Positions 13,407 through 20,659 of a stretch of DNA of 27,843 nucleotides are shown in pieces (position 1 is the stretch's first letter; every line of letters begins with the position of its first letter). The stretch comes from a virus. Made by a program: the position numbers and the translations under genes. Below the pieces are notes generated by a model that did no database searches, was not told the origin of the DNA, and worked only from the letters and a program-made list of their open reading frames with translations. The DNA lies in IMG/VR virus record IMGVR_UViG_3300025137_000206, positions 1-27,843 of that record, one strand, 5' to 3'.

Positions 13407-13834
13407 ACAATTATCTGTATACAGCTTTAGGGTTGGTGGTGTTCTACATCGGTTTAAAGATGTTTTCGGGCGGCATGAAAAACATGGCGAACCTCGACCA
13501 CTTGTCGTGGTTTCTGGGCAATCCGATATATATGTTTGTCGGCAGCATAATTATGACGCTGGCATGGCAATCTTCTTCGCTAAGTACGACAGCCATTATC
13601 GCTTTAGTTGCATCAGGTGTACTGCCTCTACCTTCTGCTGTTGCTGCTATACTCGGCGCAAATATTGGCACGACAGGTACGATTTGGGCGGCAGGTCTTC
13701 TGGTTAGCAACGGTATGCCAACTGGTGACACGCTGCGTATCGCTATAATCCACACTGGGGTTAATTTGTTGATGGCAGTATCGCTGCTTCCCTTTGCAAA
13801 TCAAATAGCCAAGTTTGTTGGAAGGGTCGGATGA
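13403..13834 (+). CDS. Half-size Na+/phosphate cotransporter (NptA/Na_Pi_cotrans-like)
   Basis: A 143-residue inner-membrane protein. It has the family hallmarks: GLKMFSGGMKNM (17-28), GNPIYMFVGSIIMTLAWQSSS with the QSSS transport motif at 56-59, and AILGANIGTT (82-91). Hydrophobic segments lie at about 5-21, 41-56, 62-86 and 112-131. Cellular Na+/Pi cotransporters contain two inverted QSSS repeats, while this protein holds only one, matching the N-terminal repeat. It may work as a homodimer, modify the host transporter, or transport something else. It is locked between two genes by ATGA overlaps on both sides, so it is an integral part of the operon, not a fragment of host DNA. A possible auxiliary gene for phosphate uptake. 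Confidence 0.85.
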   Translation: MNNYLYTALGLVVFYIGLKMFSGGMKNMANLDHLSWFLGNPIYMFVGSIIMTLAWQSSSLSTTAIIALVASGVLPLPSAVAAILGANIGTTGTIWAAGLLVSNGMPTGDTLRIAIIHTGVNLLMAVSLLPFANQIAKFVGRVG

Positions 13835-14124
13835 ACCCGCGTGAATACAACGTAGGTGAGTCCGACTACTCCAAGCGTACCATACAGCCGTGGGACATCT
13901 GGTATGAGTATGAACTCAACCCGTGGGACGCTGACATCGTTAAGCGCGTCCTGCGCAACAAAGGCGAACGCCGCCTAGACTACGAGAAGATCAAACACAT
14001 CTGTGATGAGCGCATTAGACAGATAGATGAGGAAGAACAACATGCTGGTAGTTCCAGACAAACAAGCACTGCTGGTCAAGTCGAGGAACCCCGACAAGAT
14101 TCTGAATGTTCTCCCGAACGCTAA
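13831..14124 (+). CDS. DUF3310-like phage protein
   Basis: A 97-residue protein starting in an ATGA overlap. The segment YSKRTIQPWDIWYEYELNPWDADIVKRVLRNKGERRLDYEKIKHICDERIRQID matches the short phage family DUF3310: 'hYk.g.iqpiDhi....l....g.iiKYl.R...K....DleKa..yl'. The role is unknown; relatives lie among nucleotide-metabolism and replication genes. The last 27 or so residues (Ser, Gln, Glu-rich) are encoded in a region that also encodes the start of the helicase, and they look unlike a conserved domain. The dual coding of 83 bases is unusual for this window. Confidence 0.75.
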   Translation: MNPREYNVGESDYSKRTIQPWDIWYEYELNPWDADIVKRVLRNKGERRLDYEKIKHICDERIRQIDEEEQHAGSSRQTSTAGQVEEPRQDSECSPER

Positions 14125-15613
14125 GTCGATCACAGTAAAGGGCGTCCCTCTCGTCGCCGTGCCGCACAGGATCAACGAGACCAGACTTCTGCGTAACCTA
14201 GGCTACAACGCACCGGCTCCGATCCGCACATACTACGACTGGCCGGGGCGGTTTAAACCGTTCCAAGCACAGAAAGAAGCAGCCGCGTTTTTGTCTATGC
14301 ACACCAGAGCATTTAATCTGAGTGAACTCGGTACGGGTAAGTCACTGGCGTCCTTGTGGGCGTACGACTACCTGCGCAGCATAAAGCTGCTAAACAAAGC
14401 TCTGGTAATTTCGCCGTTGTCGACGTTGGAACGCACCTGGGCCGACGAGTTGTTCAACCACTTTCCACACCTGACATTTGGTGTACTGCACGGCCCCAAG
14501 AAAAAACGCATCGCCATGCTCAAAGAAGACTACGACGTTTACATTGTAAACCATGATGGCGTGGGCATACTTGAGCCGCACCTCAAGACCCGTACCGATA
14601 TTGACTTGGTGATCGTAGACGAGATAGCGCAGTGCGCCCGTAACGCTGGCACCACTAAATGGAAGATGATTAACTTGGTCGTCAATCGCCACAAAGAACC
14701 ACGGGCTTGCTGGGGTATGTCTGGCACACCGACACCGAACGCTCCGACAGATGCTTGGGCGCAGTGTAAGCTACTCGTACCCGACCAAGTGCCGCCGTAT
14801 TTCGGACGGTTCAAAGCCACAGTCATGCGGCAGATTACGCAGTTTAAATGGATACCCAAGCCTGACGCGACCGAGACAGTTCGTAAGATTATGCAGCCTG
14901 CGGTTCGGTTCACCCGTGACGAGTGCTTAGACCTACCGCCGATTATGTTTGAGACCAGAGCGGTTCCGCTGACCAAAGAACAAAACAAAGCGTACAAAGA
15001 AATGCTGTCGCGTCTGCGCACCGCAGCCGACAACGGCGAGATCACCGCGGTCAACGAAGCAGTCAAAATGGGCAAGCTAGTGCAGATAGCCTGTGGCGTA
15101 GTCTACGCCGACGACGGCAGTGAAGTAACCATCCCATCAACACCGCGCATCGACGAGACTATCAACATCATCCAAGCCGCCGAAGGTAAGGTGATCGTGT
15201 TCGTGCCGTACGTGTCCAGTGTTAAGATGTTGGCTGACGAGTTACGCAACCATTTCTCTGTCGAGGTTATACACGGCAGCGTTAAGAAATCAGAGCGCGA
15301 CAGAATATTCTCTGAGTTTCAAAAAACTAAAGACCCGAAAGTTCTGGTGGCCCAACCTGCTGCTATGTCTCACGGTCTGACGCTGACCGCCGCCAGTACA
15401 ATCGTGTGGTACAGCTGCATCACATCGAACGAGGTGTTTGAACAGGCAAACGGGCGCATCAATCGCCCCGGCCAAAAGATGAATAACTTTATAATACTGT
15501 TAGAAGGTACACCCGTAGAGTCACGCATCTATGCACGACTACGCAAGAAACAGAAGATGCAGGGCGCATTGTTAGACGAAGTAAAAGCTAACCAACAGTC
15601 GTTACTTTCTTAA
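14042..15613 (+). CDS. SNF2-family DNA helicase/translocase
   Basis: A 523-residue superfamily 2 ATPase. ATG 14042 is chosen because GAGGAAG (14029-14035) is well placed; ATG 14027 is in frame. Motif I is GTGKS (97-101), motif II is DEIA (193-196), and motif III is SGTPTPN. The second RecA-like lobe has VEVIHGSVKKSERDRIFSEF, VLVAQPAAMSHGLTLTAAS and QANGRINRPGQ (motif VI). The order and the 'GRINRPGQ' signature are those of SNF2-type phage helicases, which translocate on duplex DNA and are thought to help replication or recombination. It overlaps the DUF3310-like gene by 83 bases. It is the last gene before the 10-bp repeats at 15611. Confidence 0.92.
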   Translation: MLVVPDKQALLVKSRNPDKILNVLPNAKSITVKGVPLVAVPHRINETRLLRNLGYNAPAPIRTYYDWPGRFKPFQAQKEAAAFLSMHTRAFNLSELGTGKSLASLWAYDYLRSIKLLNKALVISPLSTLERTWADELFNHFPHLTFGVLHGPKKKRIAMLKEDYDVYIVNHDGVGILEPHLKTRTDIDLVIVDEIAQCARNAGTTKWKMINLVVNRHKEPRACWGMSGTPTPNAPTDAWAQCKLLVPDQVPPYFGRFKATVMRQITQFKWIPKPDATETVRKIMQPAVRFTRDECLDLPPIMFETRAVPLTKEQNKAYKEMLSRLRTAADNGEITAVNEAVKMGKLVQIACGVVYADDGSEVTIPSTPRIDETINIIQAAEGKVIVFVPYVSSVKMLADELRNHFSVEVIHGSVKKSERDRIFSEFQKTKDPKVLVAQPAAMSHGLTLTAASTIVWYSCITSNEVFEQANGRINRPGQKMNNFIILLEGTPVESRIYARLRKKQKMQGALLDEVKANQQSLLS

Positions 15614-15640
15614 CCTGCCTTGACCTGCTTTAACCTGCGT
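15611..15640 (+). repeat. Three tandem 10-bp repeats before the AlpA-like gene
   Basis: Three decamers in exact register, taacctgcct, tgacctgctt and taacctgcgt, start right at the helicase stop. They precede operator-like copy 10. This repeats the layout at 481-573: tandem decamers followed by the palindrome, but with unrelated decamer sequence. Confidence 0.6.
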
Positions 15641-15646
15641 TGTAAT
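15620..15646 (+). promoter_or_regulatory. Possible promoter for the AlpA-like gene
   Basis: TTGACC (15620-15625) and TGTAAT (15641-15646) resemble sigma-70 -35 and -10 boxes with a 15-bp spacer, slightly short. The operator-like palindrome (15648-15663) would overlap the transcription start, an ideal place for repression. The -35 box lies inside the decamer repeats. Confidence 0.4.
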
Positions 15647-15647
15647 G

Positions 15648-15663
15648 TGTTTACATGTTGACA
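15648..15663 (+). promoter_or_regulatory. Operator-like motif, copy 10
   Basis: TGTTTACATGTTGACA keeps the left half-site and a weaker right half. The same 16 bases occur on the minus strand at 23662-23677 inside the giant gene. It lies 19 bp before the AlpA-like start codon. Confidence 0.6.
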
Positions 15664-15681
15664 TATATAAGGCGTAACCGG

Positions 15682-15900
15682 ATGACTTTGCTTAACCACG
15701 ACGAAGTTTTGCTGAAACTTAATATAAGTAAAGCTGGTCTTTACTACCTGCGAAGACGGGACGAAGGCTTCCCCCAACCGATAAGGCTCTCAAAGAAAGT
15801 TTTACGGTGGGACGAAGAAGGGATTGATAACTGGTTAGCCGCCAAAAAGGAGAGCGAAGATGGCAAAAATATCAGAATTGGACGACGCGAACCTGCTTAA
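15682..15900 (+). CDS. AlpA-family helix-turn-helix regulator/excisionase-like
   Basis: A 72-residue protein from ATG 15682, with AAGG (15669-15672) upstream; an earlier ATG at 15655 lies inside the palindrome. The whole sequence fits the AlpA pattern: LLNHDEVLLKLNISKAGLYYLRRRDEGFPQPIRLSKKVLRWDEEGIDNWLAAKK, a winged helix-turn-helix with the 'FPxPhxLs...hRWxxxxhxxWh' wing. AlpA proteins activate integrase genes or act as recombination directionality factors. Here it follows promoter-like and operator-like sequences, so it is a good candidate for a regulated lysogeny or excision switch. Its last 41 bases overlap the next gene. Confidence 0.82.
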   Translation: MTLLNHDEVLLKLNISKAGLYYLRRRDEGFPQPIRLSKKVLRWDEEGIDNWLAAKKESEDGKNIRIGRREPA

Positions 15901-16261
15901 AATCTTTATCGGGCTACGCGACAAGCGGTCCAAGCGCAAAGCAGACTACGACGCCGACGATGCTGACGACAAATACAAACAGAACAAGATCGAAACAGAG
16001 TTCCTGCGTCGGTTCAACGAGCGTGGCATAGACAATGTATCATCCCGCGAGTTTGGTACTGCTTACAGGTCAACACGTGTGTCGGCTGTCGTATCTGACT
16101 GGGATGCAATCCTCGACCACGTCAAAGAAAATAACGCGTGGGAGCTAATAGAACGGCGGGTCAACAAGACCGCTATCAAAGAGTTCAGAGAAGAACACGA
16201 CGACCTACCCCCGGGCGTCAGCTGGAACGAAGCGCAAGTCGTAAACGTTCGGCGCAAGTAA
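15860..16261 (+). CDS. 133-residue conserved-looking phage protein of unknown function
   Basis: ATG 15860 follows AAAGGAGAG (15846-15854), a strong ribosome binding site, and overlaps the AlpA-like gene by 41 bases. The N-terminus is helical and highly charged (DKRSKRKADYDADDADDKYKQNKIETEFLRRF). The C-terminus has AWELIERRVNKTAIKEFREEHDDLPPGVSWNEAQVVNVRRK, a pattern ('hEkRVnKtAVkxhxxxxxxxPPGVxxxxxxxVxVRR') I associate with small phage proteins encoded next to SSB-type and recombination genes. It probably works in replication or recombination, by position. Its stop shares a base with the next ATG. Confidence 0.65.
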   Translation: MAKISELDDANLLKIFIGLRDKRSKRKADYDADDADDKYKQNKIETEFLRRFNERGIDNVSSREFGTAYRSTRVSAVVSDWDAILDHVKENNAWELIERRVNKTAIKEFREEHDDLPPGVSWNEAQVVNVRRK

Positions 16262-16770
16262 TGCTCACCCTAGAAGAGTTGCCAGTGGAGGCAGTAATCA
16301 TGTCTGCCCTGCGCAACGTACGCAACTACTACAACGACGGTAAGCGGCTATGTCACTCCGACGACGGCGTGGCCCCTTCCACTGAAAGCACTGAGCCTCA
16401 GGCAAAGAAATGCGCCATCTGTTTTAACAACCAGTGGGGTTCAGAAATTACACCCAACGGCAAGCGCGGCAAAAGCTGCGGTGAGTTTAACCAGCTAACT
16501 TTACGGCAGTTAGACAGCCCAGAATATGCCATGTCGTTGCGTGTTTCATCGGCTTCTCTCAAATCGTTCCGCGACTACGAGAAGCAAATTACTAGCCGAG
16601 GCGAAGCGTTAGATCGTGTGGTCACAAAGATAGACGTGGCACATGACGAACGTCGATCCTCGCTAGTGTTTAGGGTCATACGTTTTTTAGACGGTGACGA
16701 ACTAGACACCTTAACCCGATCGTCCAAGTCAACATCAATGTTTGCTGTAACGGACGGTTACACACACTAA
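16261..16770 (+). CDS. Phage protein with four-Cys (zinc-like) segment, DNA-metabolism context
   Basis: Read as 169 residues from ATG 16261, which overlaps the preceding stop. ATG 16300 with GGAGG (16287-16291) is a good alternative. C31, C51-x2-C54 and C73 in KKCAICFNNQWGSEITPNGKRGKSC form a likely zinc site. The pattern 'C..C..N.wGS....gk.GK.C' followed by LRVSSASLKSFRDYEKQI is shared with uncharacterised phage and mobile-element proteins encoded near SSB and recombinases. The C-terminal half is strand-rich and could be an OB-like or other nucleic-acid-binding fold. It sits directly upstream of the putative SSB. Confidence 0.65.
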   Translation: MLTLEELPVEAVIMSALRNVRNYYNDGKRLCHSDDGVAPSTESTEPQAKKCAICFNNQWGSEITPNGKRGKSCGEFNQLTLRQLDSPEYAMSLRVSSASLKSFRDYEKQITSRGEALDRVVTKIDVAHDERRSSLVFRVIRFLDGDELDTLTRSSKSTSMFAVTDGYTH

Positions 16771-16787
16771 GCCTATGGAGAAATATT

Positions 16788-17609
16788 ATGGCTAGATATA
16801 AAGACGCAGAATTAGTTATGGGCGTTATCGCTCAGTACCCACGTCTTAACCAGACGTACAAATACGATCGGGCAGCAGGCGAAAGAGGCATGTCTGTGCC
16901 CTGCAACCCCGCAGACGACGGGGCCAAGTACGAGCTAAACATTCGTATGACGAAAGAGCAGGCGGTGACGCTGTATAAGAAAATGAAAGCGTTCTACAAC
17001 GAGCGCAAGCAGGAAGATTGGAAAGCATTTCCCCCGTCGGTGGACAAAGTTACAGATGATGGGCATGAAATCAAAGGCGTCTTTGAAGTTGACATGGACG
17101 GGTTCTACGTTGCGTCTACCAACCGCAAGGGTTCGTACAACAAAGACGGGGTTACTCAACTGGTAACTCCCCCTGCGCAGTACGATTCCCAAAACACCCT
17201 GCTGCCCCGTGATTTTATGCTCACATCAGGCTCCGAAATTAACGTCGGGTTGCAGTTCTACGCTTACCATACCGGCACTCACCACGGCGTAACCTTGCGC
17301 TTGATGGAGTTGCAGGTGGTCAAGCTGGAGCCGATGAAGCCGCGGGAAGAGACTGCAATGGCCTCATCATTCGGCAAGGTCGACGGCGGGTTCAAATCGG
17401 AAGATGGCTTTGCCACAAGTTTTGATAAAGTCGACAAGCCAGCAAACGATGATGGTTTTGATGATGACGATGGCGGTGCAGCCCCTGCGCTTGCAGTAGT
17501 TCCTGACGCACCTAAGCCAAAGCCACAGCCCGAGGCCAAGGCAGAACCGAAAAAGGTTGAGACCAACGACATCGACGAGGCGTTGGATAACCTAGAGTTC
17601 GACGACTGA
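16788..17609 (+). CDS. Putative single-stranded DNA-binding protein
   Basis: A 273-residue protein; GGAG (16776-16779) precedes ATG 16788. The N-terminal two thirds are strand-rich, with a core like that of phage DUF2815/T7 gp2.5-type proteins (LPRDFMLTSGSEINVGLQFYAYHTGTHHGVTLRLMELQVVKL, about 141-182). From about residue 190 it is low complexity, Asp/Pro/Lys/Ala-rich, ending in the acidic tail DEALDNLEFDD. Acidic tails of this kind recruit polymerase and helicase in SSB proteins. Its place between a Cys-rich protein and primase-helicase fits. Fold assignment is by pattern and context, so moderate confidence. Confidence 0.65.
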   Translation: MARYKDAELVMGVIAQYPRLNQTYKYDRAAGERGMSVPCNPADDGAKYELNIRMTKEQAVTLYKKMKAFYNERKQEDWKAFPPSVDKVTDDGHEIKGVFEVDMDGFYVASTNRKGSYNKDGVTQLVTPPAQYDSQNTLLPRDFMLTSGSEINVGLQFYAYHTGTHHGVTLRLMELQVVKLEPMKPREETAMASSFGKVDGGFKSEDGFATSFDKVDKPANDDGFDDDDGGAAPALAVVPDAPKPKPQPEAKAEPKKVETNDIDEALDNLEFDD

Positions 17610-17634
17610 TCCGCTCCAGTCAGTAAGTCGAAGG

Positions 17635-17664
17635 GCGGCGGGGTTTGTGATGGTTCCTCGCCGC
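17635..17664 (+). other. Strong hairpin between SSB-like gene and primase-helicase
   Basis: GCGGCGGGG (17635-17643) pairs with CCTCGCCGC (17656-17664): a 9-bp stem with one G-U pair and a 12-base loop. There is no T-run after it, so it is not a standard intrinsic terminator; it may slow transcription or stabilise the upstream mRNA. Operator-like copy 11 begins six bases later, as at 1364-1380. Confidence 0.6.
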
Positions 17665-17669
17665 TCACC

Positions 17670-17685
17670 TGTTAACACGTAAACA
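17670..17685 (+). promoter_or_regulatory. Operator-like motif, copy 11
   Basis: TGTTAACACGTAAACA matches the consensus over all 16 bases and ends four bases before the primase-helicase ATG at 17689. With no ribosome binding site visible between them, the site may overlap the mRNA start. Confidence 0.7.
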
Positions 17686-17688
17686 TGT

Positions 17689-20511
17689 ATGGGCAAAACT
17701 ATGGAGACACTGGAGTTTTTCAAGTGGCTACTACCCACGTCTGGGAAAGTGGTCCTAGGCTTGTTGCAGCCCGAGGGTTGGTTCAAGAACCGAGATTACG
17801 ACACGATAGAGGAAGCGGCAGCAGCCGCAAAACAATTCGATACTACAGACGCTCAAGTCTACATGGCAGTGCACACGTTTAAAGACTGGTACAGCAACGA
17901 CAAGGGCAAGCAACAAATAAGAAAACAGGGCAACGTCGCGGCCTGTCGTGCACTGTACGATGACTTCGACGCAGACCCCAATAAAGCAACCGCGTATGAC
18001 ACCAAAGAAGAGGCACTAGCTGGCGTCGTTCAGTTGGCCAGAGCGCTTCGTCTCACCCCGTCTATCGTAGACAGCGGCGGCGGCTACCACATGTACATTC
18101 ACCTCGACAAAGACATAAGCGAGGACGCGTGGAACGAACTCGCCGACCTCAAGCGTCGGGTAACAACACATTTAGAACTCAAGTCCGACCGCTCAGTTGA
18201 CAAAGATAGCGCACGTGTACTGCGCCCAGTCGGGTGCACCAACAAGAAGAAAGACTACGCCGCCCACCTGCCCGTCACCTTGCTCAAGCAGGGCAAGACC
18301 TACAGTGTCGACGTTGTTCGCAATTCGCTCCTGGCATTCATTAACGACAACGACGTAAAACTGCCTAAGCCTACCGCCTCCGAGGGGTCTGGTTTCTTTG
18401 AAGGCAGTCCAGCACTAGATCGTTCGGCTACGTCTGAGGCGGCTATGAACGGTGTCGACTGGCACGACAACATGCTCAAGCTGATTGCTAGCTGGGTAGC
18501 CAAAGGTAACACTGACGCCGAGATTCATTCGATAGCGTCTCAACACACTTTGGATGGTTACTCAGCAGACGAAACGCGGCACGAAGTTCAGGTAATGATT
18601 GACGGTGCGAGGGGTAAAGGTTTTGCACCCCCCGAGATTGCACCGCCCGTCGAAGAGCCAAGTGATGATGACGACGACGCGGCGTCGAGTACAACGACGA
18701 ACGCAAAGACGCTAGTTGTAGCCGGTGAAACAATACACCACTGGCCCAAAGGCTTTAAGTGGAACAGCGTTGCGCTGAGCAGAGAAATTCCTGACCCCGA
18801 CGGCGGTCTCTCTACATGGCGACCGTTCTGCCGTACGTTCATCTACCCCCTTAACCGTATCCAAGACAGCGAAGGTACGTGGGTGGTGCACTGGAAGGCG
18901 CTTGAGAAGAACGGCAGTTGGCGTGAGTTTTTCATGCCCATGAACGAACTGGCATCCACCGACTTGATGGCAAAGACGCTGGCAAGCCACGAAGTATTTC
19001 TCCCCCCTATTAGAAACGCGAGGGCCGACATGGCAGAATTTGCAGTTACCATAATCGAAGAGCTACAGAAGTGGCGCATTGAGACCAAGACATACAAACA
19101 ATTTGGCTGGTTGCCTGACCGCACGGGCTTTGTAATGGGCACCAAAATGATTACCGAGAACGGTGATACTGCGGTGCTGTGCGAGGACAGTGTACCTGCC
19201 GACATCCAAGTAGACTTCGGTCGTTCTGGCACACTTGATGAGTGGGTCTCTAACATCGACAAGCTGTACAACCGTCCGAAAGCGGAGCCGTTTCAGTTTG
19301 CCCTGTGTCACTCTATGGGTTCAATCCTTGTCGAGTTGATGGGTTCGTCTAACTGGCACGGCCTTCCGCTTGCGTTCACTGGTCAAGGTGGCACGGGTAA
19401 GTCGACAGCCTGTAAGATCGCTTGTGGCTTCTACGGCAACCCGAAACTCATGGACCGGCAGACAGGCACGGACGGGTCTACGCTTAACGCTACGATCAAA
19501 CGTGTGGCGATTATGGGTTCGCTTCCTATGCTGCTCGACGAGTTCTCAGGTAGGACGCCCGACGAGTTGACGCGCACCGGCTATGCGCTGGCCAACGGCA
19601 GGGACAAGGAACGGCTCGGTACCAACGGCAAGTTTACTACGGTCGGCGGTCAGTGGTTCAAGAACAGCTTCATCACCAGCAACGACAGCATCATTGAGAG
19701 CATATCTAAACTGCCAGTGGGTTATCGTGTCGAAGCCACGCAGCTGCGCTTCTTTGAGGTTCAGTTGCCCGAAGACTTTACCAAGCGTACGTTCCCCGAC
19801 ATCACGCAGCAATTCATCGAACATCACATGGATCACGTCTACGGTGAAGCGTGTCTGCCTTTCATCCGGTTCATCATCAAGAACACAGACTGGGTACGTC
19901 GGCAGATCACGGCTGCTCGTGCCAAGTTCAACCCGCAGAGCAACGAAGATAACAAAGAACGGTTCTACCGCGACACCATCGTCACGGCTTGGGTCGCAGG
20001 CAAGATAGCGCAGAAGATCGGTCTCATATCGTTCGATGTGAAGTCCATGAAGAAGTGGTCCGAAGACCATGTGAAGACGTTGCGCGAAGGCCGCAAAGAA
20101 ACCAACGCCGACATCAGCGAACATCTGGCTGCGTTCATCGGAACGTTACAAGGACGACTCATCGTCACCAAGCGCATAGGCCACGGCAGCAGCCGCAAAG
20201 AAGACCCCGCTGTTATGCTGCGCGGCCCCGCAGCAGGGCGTGTGTGCACCGAGGACGAGCGTGCCTTTATCTCTCACAGCGCAATGGCCGACTGGTGCGG
20301 TGAAGCTGGCGTAGCCCCCAAAGCCATGCGTTCTGAGTTGGATCGGGCTGGCTACTTAGTCCCTCAAGCCGACGGGTCTCCCAGCGTGCGTATGCACTTG
20401 GGTAAAGGCTCGACCGTCCCCAGCGGCCAGACACGTTGCTACGAACTCAAATACAACAAGCTGATGGCTAGCGGCAATATCTCCGTCGTAGAGGAAAAAG
20501 CAGATGAGTGA
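17689..20511 (+). CDS. Primase-helicase (AEP-like primase plus SF3/DUF927-type helicase)
   Basis: A 940-residue fusion. The N-terminal primase part shows a metal-binding DFD (D92, D94) in LYDDFDADP, then SGGGYH (H134) and KDSARVLRPVGCTNKK, the pattern of archaeo-eukaryotic-type phage primases. A low-complexity acidic linker (about 320-335, DDDDDAASSTTT) follows. The C-terminal helicase has Walker A GQGGTGKST (565-573), Walker B LLDEF (D617, E618) and sensor FITSND, within a DUF927-like context (WHGLPLAFTGQGG). It probably primes and unwinds for the family A polymerase. No ribosome binding site precedes ATG 17689; ATG 17701 has a weak GGG. The stop overlaps the next gene. Confidence 0.9.
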   Translation: MGKTMETLEFFKWLLPTSGKVVLGLLQPEGWFKNRDYDTIEEAAAAAKQFDTTDAQVYMAVHTFKDWYSNDKGKQQIRKQGNVAACRALYDDFDADPNKATAYDTKEEALAGVVQLARALRLTPSIVDSGGGYHMYIHLDKDISEDAWNELADLKRRVTTHLELKSDRSVDKDSARVLRPVGCTNKKKDYAAHLPVTLLKQGKTYSVDVVRNSLLAFINDNDVKLPKPTASEGSGFFEGSPALDRSATSEAAMNGVDWHDNMLKLIASWVAKGNTDAEIHSIASQHTLDGYSADETRHEVQVMIDGARGKGFAPPEIAPPVEEPSDDDDDAASSTTTNAKTLVVAGETIHHWPKGFKWNSVALSREIPDPDGGLSTWRPFCRTFIYPLNRIQDSEGTWVVHWKALEKNGSWREFFMPMNELASTDLMAKTLASHEVFLPPIRNARADMAEFAVTIIEELQKWRIETKTYKQFGWLPDRTGFVMGTKMITENGDTAVLCEDSVPADIQVDFGRSGTLDEWVSNIDKLYNRPKAEPFQFALCHSMGSILVELMGSSNWHGLPLAFTGQGGTGKSTACKIACGFYGNPKLMDRQTGTDGSTLNATIKRVAIMGSLPMLLDEFSGRTPDELTRTGYALANGRDKERLGTNGKFTTVGGQWFKNSFITSNDSIIESISKLPVGYRVEATQLRFFEVQLPEDFTKRTFPDITQQFIEHHMDHVYGEACLPFIRFIIKNTDWVRRQITAARAKFNPQSNEDNKERFYRDTIVTAWVAGKIAQKIGLISFDVKSMKKWSEDHVKTLREGRKETNADISEHLAAFIGTLQGRLIVTKRIGHGSSRKEDPAVMLRGPAAGRVCTEDERAFISHSAMADWCGEAGVAPKAMRSELDRAGYLVPQADGSPSVRMHLGKGSTVPSGQTRCYELKYNKLMASGNISVVEEKADE

Positions 20512-20659
20512 TTTACAGCAAGTACAAAAGACGATTAGATTCAAGCTCCGAGCTATGACCCAAGACGCTCAGCGACGACACCGACGGGCGCTAAAGCAAC
20601 AGCTAGAAGACCTTACCCATCTGTTCGAATTGTTGGAGAGGGAGACAGAAGATGGCTAA
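20504..20659 (+). CDS. 51-residue helical protein
   Basis: ATG 20504 overlaps the primase-helicase stop by eight bases, and GAGGAAAAAG (20491-20500) is a plausible ribosome binding site. The product (MSDLQQVQKTIRFKLRAMTQDAQRRHRRALKQQLEDLTHLFELLERETEDG) is one long amphipathic helix with basic middle and acidic end, likely a coiled coil. No family is recognised. The stop overlaps the next start by eight bases. It may be a helicase or excisionase cofactor; only the position supports that. Confidence 0.5.
   Translation: MSDLQQVQKTIRFKLRAMTQDAQRRHRRALKQQLEDLTHLFELLERETEDG

Noticed and set aside
14537-14551. GTTTACATTGTAAAC as another operator copy
   Set aside because: The half-sites match but the centre is 3 bp instead of 2, which would rotate the halves relative to each other; it lies inside the helicase gene and was left out of the count.
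16138-16260. Upstream extension of the four-Cys protein from 16138
   Set aside because: It would overlap the preceding gene by more than 120 bases and reads as Arg/Gln-rich shadow translation; starts at 16261 or 16300 are better.
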